64,000 nucleotides of DNA from Actinomyces qiguomingii (GCF_004102025.1 NZ_CP025228.1:930001-994000); one strand, 5' to 3'. Shown: positions 42,384-57,145, counted from the first letter of the stretch. The notes: generated by a model from the sequence alone, not told the origin. A program made the numbers and translations.

Positions 42384-43879
42384 GCGGTACCGATTCGAGA
42401 TCGCGACCGCCCGTCGCCCCAGGGACAGCGGGCGGTCTGGGCAGACGCGCCGCCAAGGCGGCCGGGCAGACAGTATGGACGCAGGGTTTGCGCATACTCG
42501 TCCAACTCGGCAATGTGGTGGTGCTGGCGCGACTGCTGGACGACCGTGCCTACGGCGTGGTGGGGATGGTTACTGCGGTGGTTGGGGTGGCGACCATCTT
42601 CCAGGACTTCGGGCTGTCGACCGCGGCGATCCAGGAGCGCGAGCTCAGCGACGGGCAGCGCTCCAATCTGTGGTGGCTCAACACTTTGGCGGGGTTGGTG
42701 CTCGCGGGCATCGGCCTGGCCGTCGCTCCGCTGCTCGCGGTCTTCTACCACGAGCCCGCCGTGACCGGGGTATGTGCCGCCATCGCCCCCAGCTTCCTCA
42801 TGGCCGGCATGGTCAACCAGTACCGGGCGGATCTGAACCGCAAACTGCTGGTGGGGCGGGTGCTGACAGTGGACCTGAGCGCCGCCGCCCTGGCGTTGGC
42901 GCTGGGGGCCCTGACCGCGGCCTGGGGCTGGAGCTACTGGGCGCTGGTGGTCCAGCGGCTGGTCACTGCCCTGGTCCCCTTCGTAGCGCTGCCACTCATC
43001 GCCGGCTGGTTGCCGCGCTGGTACAACCGCCAGGAGCCCATGCGCGCCCTGCTGGGTTTCGGTGTGCAGATGGCCGGGACCCAGATGGTTTCCTACCTCG
43101 CCTCCAACCTGGATTCGATTCTTATGGGGCGGCTCTTCGGTGCGGGAACCCTGGGACTGTACAACCGTGCGGTCCAGACACTGCGCACCCCGCTGAATCA
43201 GTTCCGTCCGCAGGCGACCACACTGGGGCTTTCGGTCACCGCCAAGCTTCAGGACGACGACGAACGCACGCTGGCCTATCTGCGTCGCGGTCAGCTCGCA
43301 TTGGGCTACCCGGTGTTCCTGTCCATGGGGATTGTGGTGGCCGCGGCACCGGCGGTGGTATCCGTGGTGCTTGGGGACCACTGGCTCAGCGTGGCTCCCT
43401 ACATGCGCCTGGTGGCGATCGGGGAGGGGCTGACCACGCTCTCGATGGTCGGAGGGTGGATCTACACCTCACGTGCACTGGGACGCGCCTACCTTCGCTA
43501 CACCATGGTCTCGGCGGTGGTGCGGATGGCGGCCATAGTCCTGGGGGCACAGTTCGGGGCGATGGGGGTCGCCTATGCCTACGTGGCCAGCCCGCTCATC
43601 CTGTGGCCGGTATCCCTGTTGCTGTCCGGGCGGGCTTCGGGGCTCGACACCGTGCCGCTGGTGTGGAACGGGATGCGGATTCTCGCCGTGTCCGCCGTTG
43701 CTACCGGAGCGGTGTGGGCTCTGTGCGAACTGATATCCGACCTGCCAGCGATTGTCATCTGCCTGGCCGCGGCTGTCGGCATGGGCCTGGCCATGGCGCT
43801 GCTGTGGCTGGTGGTGCCGTTCGTCCGTGCCGACATGCGCGAGTTGGGCAGGATGACGCGCATGATGATCAAGCGCTGA
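42380..43879 (+). CDS. Polysaccharide flippase, MOP/Wzx family
   Basis: A 499-residue membrane protein with about 12-14 hydrophobic segments. The motifs of MOP polysaccharide transporters are present (LLDDRAYGVVGMVTAV near 50, FGVQMAGTQMVSYLASNLDSILMGRLFGAGTLG near 230). It moves undecaprenyl-linked repeat units across the membrane. The GTG start overlaps the pyruvyltransferase stop, so the two are coupled. Together with the polymerase-like and Wzz-like genes across the divergent gap, it gives a Wzx/Wzy-type pathway. Confidence 0.92.
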   Translation: MSGTDSRSRPPVAPGTAGGLGRRAAKAAGQTVWTQGLRILVQLGNVVVLARLLDDRAYGVVGMVTAVVGVATIFQDFGLSTAAIQERELSDGQRSNLWWLNTLAGLVLAGIGLAVAPLLAVFYHEPAVTGVCAAIAPSFLMAGMVNQYRADLNRKLLVGRVLTVDLSAAALALALGALTAAWGWSYWALVVQRLVTALVPFVALPLIAGWLPRWYNRQEPMRALLGFGVQMAGTQMVSYLASNLDSILMGRLFGAGTLGLYNRAVQTLRTPLNQFRPQATTLGLSVTAKLQDDDERTLAYLRRGQLALGYPVFLSMGIVVAAAPAVVSVVLGDHWLSVAPYMRLVAIGEGLTTLSMVGGWIYTSRALGRAYLRYTMVSAVVRMAAIVLGAQFGAMGVAYAYVASPLILWPVSLLLSGRASGLDTVPLVWNGMRILAVSAVATGAVWALCELISDLPAIVICLAAAVGMGLAMALLWLVVPFVRADMRELGRMTRMMIKR

Positions 43880-43916
43880 CACAATCCATACTTCCATAAT
43901 CGAATCGGAAGGGAAG

Positions 43917-45236
43917 ATGACCAGAATCCACTTGCGCCCCGTGAACGTGGCCACCGAAATCACCCGTGTGGTCGACTCGCTCAACTGTTCGGGATGCGGT
44001 CTGTGCGCCCAGTTCGAAGGCGTCACCATGCAACTGGAAAACGGGTTCATGCGGCCCGTGGTGGATCCGCAGGGCGCGGCGCGAACGAATGCCGATGACC
44101 TACGCCACTTCCGCGCCTGCTGTCCGGGGATCCGCGTCCAGGCGCAACGCGGCGCGGGTGCGCACTGGGACCCGGATTTCGGACCGGTGCTGGGAGCCTG
44201 GCAGGCGCACGCCGTCGATGAGACCATCCGCCACGAGGGCAGCTCCGGAGGTGCGCTGACCGCCATCACGAGCTGGCTGCTCGAATCCGGGCGCGCCTGC
44301 CGGGTGATCGGCGCCACCAAGGACCGGGAGGACCCCTCCCGCACCCGCTCGGTCAGTGTTCAGGCCGCACCGCAGGTGCGCGCCCTGGCCGGCAGCCGGT
44401 ACGCGCCCACTGCCAACGCCGCGGTGAGTGAAGCCGTGAGCACCGGAACCGCATTCGTAGGCAAGCCATGCGAGGCCCAGGCGGTACGCAGACTGAGTCA
44501 GGAACGGGGACAGCGCCCCACCATTATCAGCTTCTTCTGCGCGGGCACCCCCGATCAGCGGGCCACCGACAAGCTTCTGGACGAGCTTTTCACAGGGACC
44601 GGCGCCGACCGCACTCGGCCCCTGTGCGATATGCGCTACCGGGGCCACGGCTGGCCCGGGGAGTTCACGGCCGTCGCCGCGGACGGCACCACGGTGACCA
44701 CCTCCTACTCCGAGTCCTGGGGGAGCGCCCTGGGGCCCACCGTGCAGTGGCGGTGCCGGGTGTGCCCCGACGGCGTCGGGGAGTACTCAGACATCACGGC
44801 ATCCGACTTCTGGCGGGCCACCCCGGACGGTTACCCCGACTTCACGGAGGGTGCCGGCGTCAGCGCCCTGCTGGCACGCACGGCGCACGGCCTGCAAATC
44901 ATTCAAGAGGCGGTGCGGGCGGGGGTTATCGCAGTGGCCCCACTCGACCTGGATGACTTGCGGGCGGTGCAGCCATATCAGCATGAGCGGCGGGATCACC
45001 TGGTCTCCCGGCGCACAGCGGCCCGAGTCATGGGACTGCGTACTCCCCGCATGCAGGGATTCGGCATCTGGTGGCGGGCGCTGCGCCGTCCCCGGGACTC
45101 CTGGCGCCAATTTCGTGGATCCCTCAGTCGGCTCCGGCATAAGTTCCAACTGGACTGGCCGTGGCGACGACTGTTGTCGGCTCTGCCATGGGGCCCACAG
45201 GGGGCGGATCGTGAAACCGTCGAGGAACCGCGTTAG
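43917..45236 (+). CDS. FrhB-like Fe-S protein (coenzyme F420 hydrogenase/dehydrogenase beta-subunit family)
   Basis: A 439-residue protein with an N-terminal ferredoxin-type CSGCGLC (near residue 24), the FrhB N-terminal region (EGSSGGALTAITSWLL near 105) and FrhB C-terminal motifs (VGKPCEAQAVRRL near 182, ISFFCAGTPD, and WRCRVCPDGVGEYSDITASDFW near 280). The family holds flavin and Fe-S clusters in redox enzymes. Members also occur beside pyruvyltransferases in polysaccharide loci, where the reaction is not settled. The ATG has GGAAGGGAAG upstream; the gene is 37 bp after the flippase gene, so same operon. It is unlikely to be a true F420 hydrogenase, as no partner subunits are present. Confidence 0.87.
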   Translation: MTRIHLRPVNVATEITRVVDSLNCSGCGLCAQFEGVTMQLENGFMRPVVDPQGAARTNADDLRHFRACCPGIRVQAQRGAGAHWDPDFGPVLGAWQAHAVDETIRHEGSSGGALTAITSWLLESGRACRVIGATKDREDPSRTRSVSVQAAPQVRALAGSRYAPTANAAVSEAVSTGTAFVGKPCEAQAVRRLSQERGQRPTIISFFCAGTPDQRATDKLLDELFTGTGADRTRPLCDMRYRGHGWPGEFTAVAADGTTVTTSYSESWGSALGPTVQWRCRVCPDGVGEYSDITASDFWRATPDGYPDFTEGAGVSALLARTAHGLQIIQEAVRAGVIAVAPLDLDDLRAVQPYQHERRDHLVSRRTAARVMGLRTPRMQGFGIWWRALRRPRDSWRQFRGSLSRLRHKFQLDWPWRRLLSALPWGPQGADRETVEEPR

Positions 45237-45249
45237 CCCGCGGGCCTCG

Positions 45250-45255
45250 TACACT
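45250..45255 (+). promoter_or_regulatory. -10 box of a probable leaderless mfd transcript
   Basis: TACACT lies 7 bases before the GTG of mfd, and no ribosome site precedes that GTG. This spacing puts the transcript start at the start codon. No clear -35 hexamer is seen. Confidence 0.4.
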
Positions 45256-45262
45256 CCCCACC

Positions 45263-48994
<3,732 letters not shown>

Positions 48995-49409
48995 GGCCGG
49001 AACCGGTATCGCGGGCCAGGTGCGCGCCGATCCGATGCGCAGATCACCCTGTCCAAAGTGCGCAAGTTCCGGGGTGACGTGCCGCCAATCGGCCGCTTTA
49101 CAGTCACGCTTCTATTCGTCGAAGGTAACGGCCGGCGGCGCAGGAGGCGGCAGTCGCTTGTGCGTCACACCACGCGGGTCTCGGTGCCGCTGACGAAAAG
49201 CGCGGTATTGTGCTGGTTCTCAGCGTAATAATAGCGTTAACGCATGCGGCCCGTGAGTGAGGTCCGCGGCGATAGTCGAATCGATGCTAACTATCGGGGT
49301 GGCAGCCGAGCGCACGCAGTGTGCTTGAATGGGAAACCGGCCTTGTAGAACCGCAAGGTGGTACCGCGAAATGGGATCGGGTGCGGGTGCCGCACCAGAA
49401 TGGAGCATC
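48995..49409. other. 415-bp gap upstream of the adhesin gene
   Basis: No gene is seen. An A+T-rich patch (TAATAATAG, 49226-49234) with TTGTGC upstream (49208-49213, 15-bp spacer) may be the adhesin promoter, leaving a leader of about 170 bases. That call is weak. Confidence 0.35.
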
Positions 49410-52400
49410 GTGAGGACCTTATCTGTGCCCTCAACCGTGAATGCCCGGGCAGTGGGCCGGGCAGCGGCAGTCGCCGTGGCGGTCATGGCCCTACTCTTCG
49501 GCTTCGTGACGCCCCTGCAGGCCCGCGCCGCCGTCAATGAGGGGATCGCGATCAATGACCTCAAACTGGTCAAGTCCGACCGGGACGGCAACAACGCAGC
49601 TGGCGCGCTGACGACGCAGGATGTCGCCAAGCTGTCCTACTCCTGGGACGCCACCGGCGCTACTGTGAACCCGGGGGACTCCTTCTCGATCGACCTGGGC
49701 GCCTACTTCAAGAACCTGGAGAGCCCCAAGACGGTCCCGATGAACGTGACCTACAACGGCGCCCAGACCGAGATCGGCTCGTGCACCCTGACCGAGAAGA
49801 CGATTGAGTGCACCTTCTCCGAGAGCGTCACCGCGCTCAAGAACGCAGGGTTCACGAACTTCAAGGGTTCGGGTGAGGCGCTGCTGCTCATCACGCAGAC
49901 CACCGACGCGAAGGAGGTGGACATGACCATCAACGGCAGCAAGAAGGTGAGCGTTAGCCTGCCCGGCTCCGGGGGCATCTCCGGCGTCCAGCCGGTGGTC
50001 TACACCCCCTTCAAGCTCACCAAGATGTCCGCGGTCATCAACTCGACCTCCTCCTCCATGATCTGGGAGATCAACTTCGGCTCGGACTACATCAAGGAGC
50101 AGCTCGCCGGGGGTGCCAACCCCATCCAGGTCGATGGCACCACCCGTCAGACCATCACCTTCACCGACACCCTCGGTTCCGGCATGTCTTTCGGCTCCGA
50201 CATGAGCCGGTGGTACTTCATGGTGCGCAACAGCGCCGCCGAGCCAAGTCTGCCGGGTGTCAATGTCACTAACGCGGCGGGCACGGACCTGAACACGAAC
50301 TATGGTGACTTCGATATGACGGTGTCCATCAAGGGGCAGGTCGCCACCATCACGGTCACCGGCCCCTTCGCCGCCCGGACCAACTACAAGATCTCCTACC
50401 CGGTGACCTTCACCTCCCAGAGCGGCAAGGCGATTGCCGGAGTGCAGTACGGCAACTCGGCCTCCCTCAACGACTCCGGAGCCGAGGGCGAGTTCACCCG
50501 CAGCTACACCGACTCCTTCAAGGTGACCGTGCAGATGGATCCGGGATTTGGAGGATTTGAGATCCTCAAGACGCTGTCTGGTCCCGGTGTGGACGCCGTT
50601 GACGTAGCCGGCACGACCCTGCCGGTGACTGTTGCGTACACCCTGCCCGGGCCGGCCAGCTCCTATGACGGCTGGGATGCGCCCGGCACATTGAATGACG
50701 ACGGCGTGACTGGGACCACCACCATGTCGGTGAGTATCGGGAAGACCAACACCTACCCGGCGACCTTCCCCCAGGGCACCGTCATCACCCTGTCCGAGGA
50801 CACCGCCGGCGCCTCGCTGCAACCGCAGGGCTACGTCTGGGGCAGCCCCATCTTCCGGGTGGGCAACCAGGAGACCGCGACGCTGACCATTGTCGACCGG
50901 ACCTCCACCCAGGTCACCCTCAACAACGTCGCCGAGGAGATCCCGGGAACCTTCCAGGTTCGCAAGGAGATCTCCGGACTGGACGGCGTGCCGGAGGCCT
51001 CACAGAAGGACTTCACCTTCACCTACACCTGCTCCGACGGCAAGTCGGGAACCGTGACCGCCAAGGGTGACGGCCAGGCCGTCCAGGCCGACCAGACCTT
51101 CGCTCCGGGCACCACCTGTGAGGTCACTGAGAACGCCGACTCCGCCCAGGTGGATGGCTACTCGCTGAGCGCACCGGAGTCACAGACCGTGACCATCGCG
51201 GCGCCCACCGAGGAGGAGCCCGCCGTGACGGCCTCCTTCACCAACACCTACACGCGTGACACCGGCTCATTCTCGGTGGTTAAGCTCCTTCAGGGCGGGC
51301 CCGAGGGGAATGGCCAAACCTCATTCTCCATCAACTACACCTGTGACGACGGCACGCAGGGTACGCTGAGCGTCCCCGGCGACGGCACCGAGGTGGAATC
51401 CCCCAAGATTCCCACGGGAGCCACGTGCACGCTGAGTGAGGACGCCGCGTCCGCCGCCCGGGAAGGCTACTCGGTTGACGTATCGCTGTCCCCGGAGTCG
51501 GTGACCATCGGCAAGGACCGGATCTCGGCGGTGACGGTGACCAACACCTACACGCGTGACACCGGCTCATTCTCGGTGCTCAAGAAGGTGGAAGGCGACT
51601 ACTCTCCGACCGATGAGGACTCGGTGAAGGTCTCCTACACCTGTAACGATCCCGCCGACACCTCTGGAACACTGGAGTTGCCGATGGACGGGACGCCGGT
51701 CTCGGGACCGACCCTGCCCACGGGAACCGAATGCAAGCTGCAGGAGGACGCCAACTCGGCGGCCCGGGAGGGCTACTCGGTGGCCACGTCCTACTCCGAC
51801 ACCTCCGTCACCGTGGTCAAGGGCTCCACGCCGTCGGTGACGGTGACCAACAACTATGAACGCCTCACGGGCGGGTTCGCCATCTCCAAGACGGTTGAGG
51901 GCGACGGTGCGCTGCTGGCACCGGCCGAGTTCACCTTTACCTACACCTGCACCGATGAGCTCACCGGTCAAGCCACCGGTCCGGAGGAGGTGACGGTAAG
52001 CGCCGGTGAGAGCGTGAATATCTCCGGCGTGAAGACCGGCTCGTGCAAGGTAAGCGAGAAGGACGCCTCGGTGGCGGGGACCTCGGTCTCCACGCTCCTG
52101 ACCGTCAACGGCAAGGCCGTCGACGGCGACGCCGCGACCTTCGATGTCACCAGTGGTGACGAGGCGGCCGTGGCGGTCTCCGCGACCAACACCTACACCC
52201 TGGAGCGTGGCACCTTCAGCGTGTCCAAGGCGGTGGAGGGCGACGGCTCTGACGCCATCAGCAAGAGGTCCTTCGTCTTCGATTACACCTGCACCTCGGT
52301 CGAGGGTGAGCACAGGGGCGAGATCCTGGTTCCCGGTGACGGCACCATCACCGCCTCCGGACTCCGGCTGCCGCTGGGGGCCGAGTGCACCGTGACGGAG

Positions 52401-52976
52401 AGGTCCGCATCGGCCCAGGTCGAGGGCTACGACGTCGTCACCCCGCAGGCGCAGAGCCTGACGATCAGCGAGAAGGACACCACCAAGGCCCTGTCCTTCA
52501 CCAACACCTACACGCGCCACACGGGCTCCTTCTCGGTGCTCAAGACGGTGACGGGTGCACAGGCCGGAGACAAGGAGTTCACCTTCTCCTACAGCTGCAC
52601 CAACGATGAGAAGGGAGCGCTGACGGCCAAGGCGGACGGGCAGTCCGTGAGCGGCCCGAAGCTGCCCACCGGCACCCAGTGCACCATCACCGAGGACCAG
52701 GCCACCGCCGAGCTTGATGGCTACAGCCTGACCGCCCCGGCGGCCCAGACGGTGACGATCTCGGAGAAGGACGAGGTGGTGGCCACCACCTTCACCAACG
52801 CCTACACCGAGATTCCCGCACCCACGCCGAAGCCCTCCGAGCCGACGCCGTCGGCGACTCCTGTCGCCCCCGGGCCTTCCCTGGCCCGTACCGGTATCGC
52901 TGTGGGTCTGCCTATCGCCTTGGCGCTGGCCGGCCTTGTCGGTGGTGTGATTCTGGTCCGCCGCCGCAGGGCCTGA
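49410..52976 (+). CDS. Cell-wall-anchored adhesin with six DUF5979-type repeats and LARTG sorting signal
   Basis: A 1188-residue surface protein. The signal peptide ends near QARAAVNEG. Residues 35-510 form adhesin-like Ig modules (LSYSWDATGATVNPGDSF resembles the N2 region of Sdr-type adhesins). Six repeats start at about 512, 617, 717, 820, 932 and 1038 (each G-x-F-x-V-x-K...F-x-Y-T-C...), matching DUF5979, with conserved Lys, Asn and Glu compatible with isopeptide bonds and Cys pairs. A Pro/Thr stalk leads to LARTG (1158-1162), a hydrophobic segment and RRRRA. The LAxTG form suggests a class E sortase. GTG has GGAG 4 bases upstream. No sortase gene is nearby. Confidence 0.88.
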   Translation: MRTLSVPSTVNARAVGRAAAVAVAVMALLFGFVTPLQARAAVNEGIAINDLKLVKSDRDGNNAAGALTTQDVAKLSYSWDATGATVNPGDSFSIDLGAYFKNLESPKTVPMNVTYNGAQTEIGSCTLTEKTIECTFSESVTALKNAGFTNFKGSGEALLLITQTTDAKEVDMTINGSKKVSVSLPGSGGISGVQPVVYTPFKLTKMSAVINSTSSSMIWEINFGSDYIKEQLAGGANPIQVDGTTRQTITFTDTLGSGMSFGSDMSRWYFMVRNSAAEPSLPGVNVTNAAGTDLNTNYGDFDMTVSIKGQVATITVTGPFAARTNYKISYPVTFTSQSGKAIAGVQYGNSASLNDSGAEGEFTRSYTDSFKVTVQMDPGFGGFEILKTLSGPGVDAVDVAGTTLPVTVAYTLPGPASSYDGWDAPGTLNDDGVTGTTTMSVSIGKTNTYPATFPQGTVITLSEDTAGASLQPQGYVWGSPIFRVGNQETATLTIVDRTSTQVTLNNVAEEIPGTFQVRKEISGLDGVPEASQKDFTFTYTCSDGKSGTVTAKGDGQAVQADQTFAPGTTCEVTENADSAQVDGYSLSAPESQTVTIAAPTEEEPAVTASFTNTYTRDTGSFSVVKLLQGGPEGNGQTSFSINYTCDDGTQGTLSVPGDGTEVESPKIPTGATCTLSEDAASAAREGYSVDVSLSPESVTIGKDRISAVTVTNTYTRDTGSFSVLKKVEGDYSPTDEDSVKVSYTCNDPADTSGTLELPMDGTPVSGPTLPTGTECKLQEDANSAAREGYSVATSYSDTSVTVVKGSTPSVTVTNNYERLTGGFAISKTVEGDGALLAPAEFTFTYTCTDELTGQATGPEEVTVSAGESVNISGVKTGSCKVSEKDASVAGTSVSTLLTVNGKAVDGDAATFDVTSGDEAAVAVSATNTYTLERGTFSVSKAVEGDGSDAISKRSFVFDYTCTSVEGEHRGEILVPGDGTITASGLRLPLGAECTVTERSASAQVEGYDVVTPQAQSLTISEKDTTKALSFTNTYTRHTGSFSVLKTVTGAQAGDKEFTFSYSCTNDEKGALTAKADGQSVSGPKLPTGTQCTITEDQATAELDGYSLTAPAAQTVTISEKDEVVATTFTNAYTEIPAPTPKPSEPTPSATPVAPGPSLARTGIAVGLPIALALAGLVGGVILVRRRRA
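51240..51578 (+). repeat. Identical 39-bp segments exactly 300 bp apart inside the adhesin gene
   Basis: 51240-51278 and 51540-51578 are identical over 39 bp and mark the start of repeats 2 and 3; a third close version begins at 52500. The 300-bp spacing equals 100 codons, so recombination would add or remove one repeat in frame. Confidence 0.85.
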
Positions 52977-53022
52977 ATCGCGAGCGGTTGCCCGGCGCTG
53001 TTGTGAGTGCCGCGCGCTGATT

Positions 53023-53076
53023 GCGGGGGAGGGGTTGTGCACCATGCTTGTCAGGGTGCACAACCCCTCCCCGCAT
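53023..53076 (+). terminator. Terminator of the adhesin gene
   Basis: 53023-53044 pairs with 53056-53076 over about 21 bp, with one extra G in the left arm, around an 11-base loop. It begins 47 bp after the stop. There is no T-tract. Confidence 0.85.
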
Positions 53077-53120
53077 GCTCCTTCCCGGACACCACCAGAC
53101 CCGGTCGAGCCGTGTTCGCC

Positions 53121-53180
53121 GAGTTCGGTCGAAATAACCATCGAGTTCGGTAGATATGACGATCGAGTTCGGTTAGTGGG
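53121..53180 (+). repeat. 22-bp tandem repeat, locus 2 (about 2.7 units)
   Basis: Units start at 53121, 53143 and 53165 with the same 22-bp period and core as at 38686. They follow the adhesin gene and its terminator in the same orientation. The flanking sequence on both sides also matches locus 1. Confidence 0.9.
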
Positions 53181-53196
53181 GCTGGCGGGGTGGGGG

Positions 53197-53322
53197 AAGT
53201 GTCCGGATTCGGCACGAACGATGGTCCCCCGCCCGGCGTCGCCTACCAGGTCTGCATGGTTCCAAGGAATCTGAGGGCGCCTGCCGGCACAGGCGGGGTG
53301 TTCGTGCCGATTCTGGACGCTT
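53197..53322. mobile_element. 126-bp MITE-like element, copy B
   Basis: The terminal inverted repeats 53197-53218 and 53301-53322 match at 19 of 22 positions. Length and position relative to the 22-bp repeats are identical to copy A at 38761. Because the similarity to copy A continues outside the inverted repeats on both sides, the two may have been copied as a larger block rather than inserted independently. Confidence 0.6.
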
Positions 53323-53392
53323 TGGCTCTCAGCCGCTGGCCTACCGCCCTGGTGCAGTGAACAGGCCGGGCCTCTGGTTGTCGACCGGTGGA

Positions 53393-53523
53393 CTGCCTGG
53401 CTGCGGATGGACCGTCTGGCTGCGGATGGACTGCCTGGCTGCGGATGGACCGTCTGGAACGCACTCTCAGACGGTCCAAGCGCAGTAACGCGGTCCAAGT
53501 ACGAGGCCGGCAGCCGGCCGGGC
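53393..53523. repeat. 19-bp tandem repeat running into dispersed element, copy 2
   Basis: 19-bp units alternate at 53393, 53412, 53431 and 53450 (CTGCCTGG or CCGTCTGG followed by CTGCGGATGGA). The last unit merges into the dispersed element also found at 546-660. Its stem-loop here is perfect: 53447-53456 with 53468-53477 around 11 bases. Confidence 0.8.
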
Positions 53524-53548
53524 CAACATCCACCTACTACGTCCTTAA

Positions 53549-55408
<1,860 letters not shown>

Positions 55409-55411
<3 letters not shown>

Positions 55412-55620
55412 GCCGAAGCGAGAGCGGAGGCTCGGGGCGGGTAGGGCGCATAGGGCCTGTCTGAGCCGAAGCGAGAGCGGAGGCTCGGGGCGGGTAGGGC
55501 GCATAGGGCCTGTCTGAGCCGAAGCGAGAGCGGAGGCTCGGGGCGGGTAGGGCGCATAGGGTCTGTCTGAGCCGAAGCGGTAGCGGAGGCTCGGGGCGGG
55601 TACGGCGCCAGGCTTGTGAC
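55409..55620 (+). repeat. 53-bp tandem array starting at the eno stop codon (4 copies)
   Basis: Units start at 55409, 55462, 55515 and 55568. The first three are identical or nearly so; the fourth has a few changes and a divergent end. The first base of unit 1 is the T of the enolase TGA. Each unit can form GAGCC...GGCTC with an inner GC-GAGA-GC. The period is not a multiple of three, so it is not a coding repeat. Confidence 0.92.
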
Positions 55621-55657
55621 CTGAATCGCTCTGCTTTCTGGTTCTTCCCGGTTCTCG

Positions 55658-55695
55658 TCCCGGGGCACGGACGCGTATGCGTACGTGCCCCGGGA
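55658..55695 (+). terminator. Strong hairpin, probable eno terminator
   Basis: 55658-55669 pairs perfectly with 55684-55695 over 12 bp (CCCGGGGCACG/CGTGCCCCGGG plus one pair). A further ACGC/GCGT pair within the loop extends the stem. It lies after the 53-bp array. Confidence 0.75.
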
Positions 55696-55928
55696 TGACC
55701 TGTTTGGGCGGTATCTCCGCCAAGGCATTAGGCCGTCCGGGTGGTCGGCCCCGGGTTGGTGGCACGGGCATGCTGTTTTGGGTGATTTGCGCTGTGGGGT
55801 CTGGCTCGAGCCGATAAGGAACCCACTTAGCCCGGTCTCGGTGGAGGGAGCGGGTAGTGACGTGTCGGGCCCGACGCACCGGTTCTACACGCTCGCCACG
55901 GACGTGTCCGTGAGGCAGTATCGGTCCC
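55696..55928. other. Promoter region ahead of the FtsB/DivIC-like gene
   Basis: No gene is seen. CAGTATCGGTCCC directly precedes the ATG at 55929 and there is no ribosome site, so the message may be leaderless; the -10 box cannot be fixed with confidence. Confidence 0.3.
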
Positions 55929-56657
55929 ATGACACCGCGCCGACCCGTACCCGCGCGCCCCGGCTCTCGCAGGACCGCTCGGACCGGAACGGCCCGCGGC
56001 TCTCGTGGCGCCTCTGCTGACAGGAACGGTAAGAGGTCCGACGGCGGGGCCAAAAACTCTCGCGGATCAGGGGGCGACGCCGACCAGCGTGACGCCAAGC
56101 GAGCGGCCCGGGAGGATGAGACGCCCGGTCCTCGTATCGGCGGTGCCGAAGGACTTTCGCTTCCCATGCGGCTGCTGATCCTTGCCGGAGTGGTGGTACT
56201 CGCATTCGTGGTGGTATTTCCGTCGTTACGCGGCTATCTGATCCAGCGCGCCCAGTATGACGCTGTCCTGAATGAGATCGAGGAGGCCCGGGCCACTTCC
56301 ACTGCTCTGGAGGAGGAGTTGACGCGCTGGCACGATGACGATTATGTCAAGGCCCAGGCTCGTGAGCGCCTGTCCTATGTGATGCCCGGTGAGACCACCT
56401 ACGTCGTCGTCGGGGCGGACAAATTCGCGGAGGACGACTCTACGGGCTCCTCTCGGAATGCCGCCGAGGAACGCGCGCCGTGGTATCAGGAACTGCGCGA
56501 GTCGGCCCGTGTGGCCGGACAGGTCGAGGAGGAGGAATCCGACGACCCCGCCCGCCAGGGTTGGTCCACCCCCTCACCCCGGCCCACGGCTACGCCGCAG
56601 CCGAGCCCAACGCCGTCGGCCACAACCTCCGCGGAGGAGTCGGGAGACCAGCAATGA
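55929..56657 (+). CDS. FtsB/DivIC family septum formation protein
   Basis: A 242-residue single-pass membrane protein. The basic, disordered cytoplasmic N-terminus (about 1-78) is followed by a membrane segment (LLILAGVVVLAFVVVF), a coiled coil (about 105-135; YDAVLNEIEEARATSTALEE) and the family segment DDDYVKAQARERLSYVMPGE near 138. The C-terminal tail is Glu- then Pro/Thr-rich. It belongs to the division complex with FtsL/FtsQ partners. The long N-terminus is usual for actinobacteria. It overlaps the DUF501 gene by 4 bp. Order eno-ftsB-DUF501-ppx is conserved in actinobacteria. Confidence 0.93.
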   Translation: MTPRRPVPARPGSRRTARTGTARGSRGASADRNGKRSDGGAKNSRGSGGDADQRDAKRAAREDETPGPRIGGAEGLSLPMRLLILAGVVVLAFVVVFPSLRGYLIQRAQYDAVLNEIEEARATSTALEEELTRWHDDDYVKAQARERLSYVMPGETTYVVVGADKFAEDDSTGSSRNAAEERAPWYQELRESARVAGQVEEEESDDPARQGWSTPSPRPTATPQPSPTPSATTSAEESGDQQ

Positions 56658-57145
56658 CCGTGAACAGCACCGACCTGGAGACGCTGCGTGCACAGCTGGG
56701 GCGTGCGCCACGCGGTGTCGTCGACGTCGCCGCCCGCTGCGTATGCGGCCGGCCCACCGTGGTACGCACCGCCCCCCGGCTGCCCGACGGCTCGCCCTTC
56801 CCGACCCTGTTCTACCTCAGTCACCCGGCGGCCGTGCGCGGCTGCTCCACCCTTGAGGCGGAGCACCTGATGGAGGACTTCAACCGACGTCTGGCGCAGG
56901 ACTCCGAACTGGCCGCCGCATACGCGGCCGCCCACGCCGACTACCTGGACCGCCGCGCCGAGCTTGGAAGCCCGGAGGAGATCGCCGGCGTGTCTGCCGG
57001 GGGCATGCCCGCCCGGGTCAAATGCTTGCATGCGCTGCTCGCCCATACCCTCGCCGTCGGCCGCGGTGTCAACCCGATCGGCGACCTGACTCTGGAGGTG
57101 CTGCGCGAGCGCGAACTCTGGGATCCCGCGCGCTGCTCGTGCTGA
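56654..57145 (+). CDS. DUF501 family protein
   Basis: A 163-residue protein with the family pattern ARCVCGRPTVVRTAPRLPDG near residue 27, PFPTLFYLSHP near 50, LEAEHLMEDFNRRL, and GVSAGGMPARVKCLHALLAH near 115, ending in a Cys-containing tail (DPARCSC). Function of DUF501 is unknown. It sits between the FtsB-like gene and ppx, as in most actinobacteria. ATG overlaps the FtsB-like stop (ATGA), so coupled expression is likely. Confidence 0.93.
   Translation: MTVNSTDLETLRAQLGRAPRGVVDVAARCVCGRPTVVRTAPRLPDGSPFPTLFYLSHPAAVRGCSTLEAEHLMEDFNRRLAQDSELAAAYAAAHADYLDRRAELGSPEEIAGVSAGGMPARVKCLHALLAHTLAVGRGVNPIGDLTLEVLRERELWDPARCSC

Noticed and set aside
43917..45236. True F420-reducing hydrogenase subunit
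   Set aside because: No other hydrogenase subunits or F420 genes are seen, and the gene is in an operon with a pyruvyltransferase and flippase.
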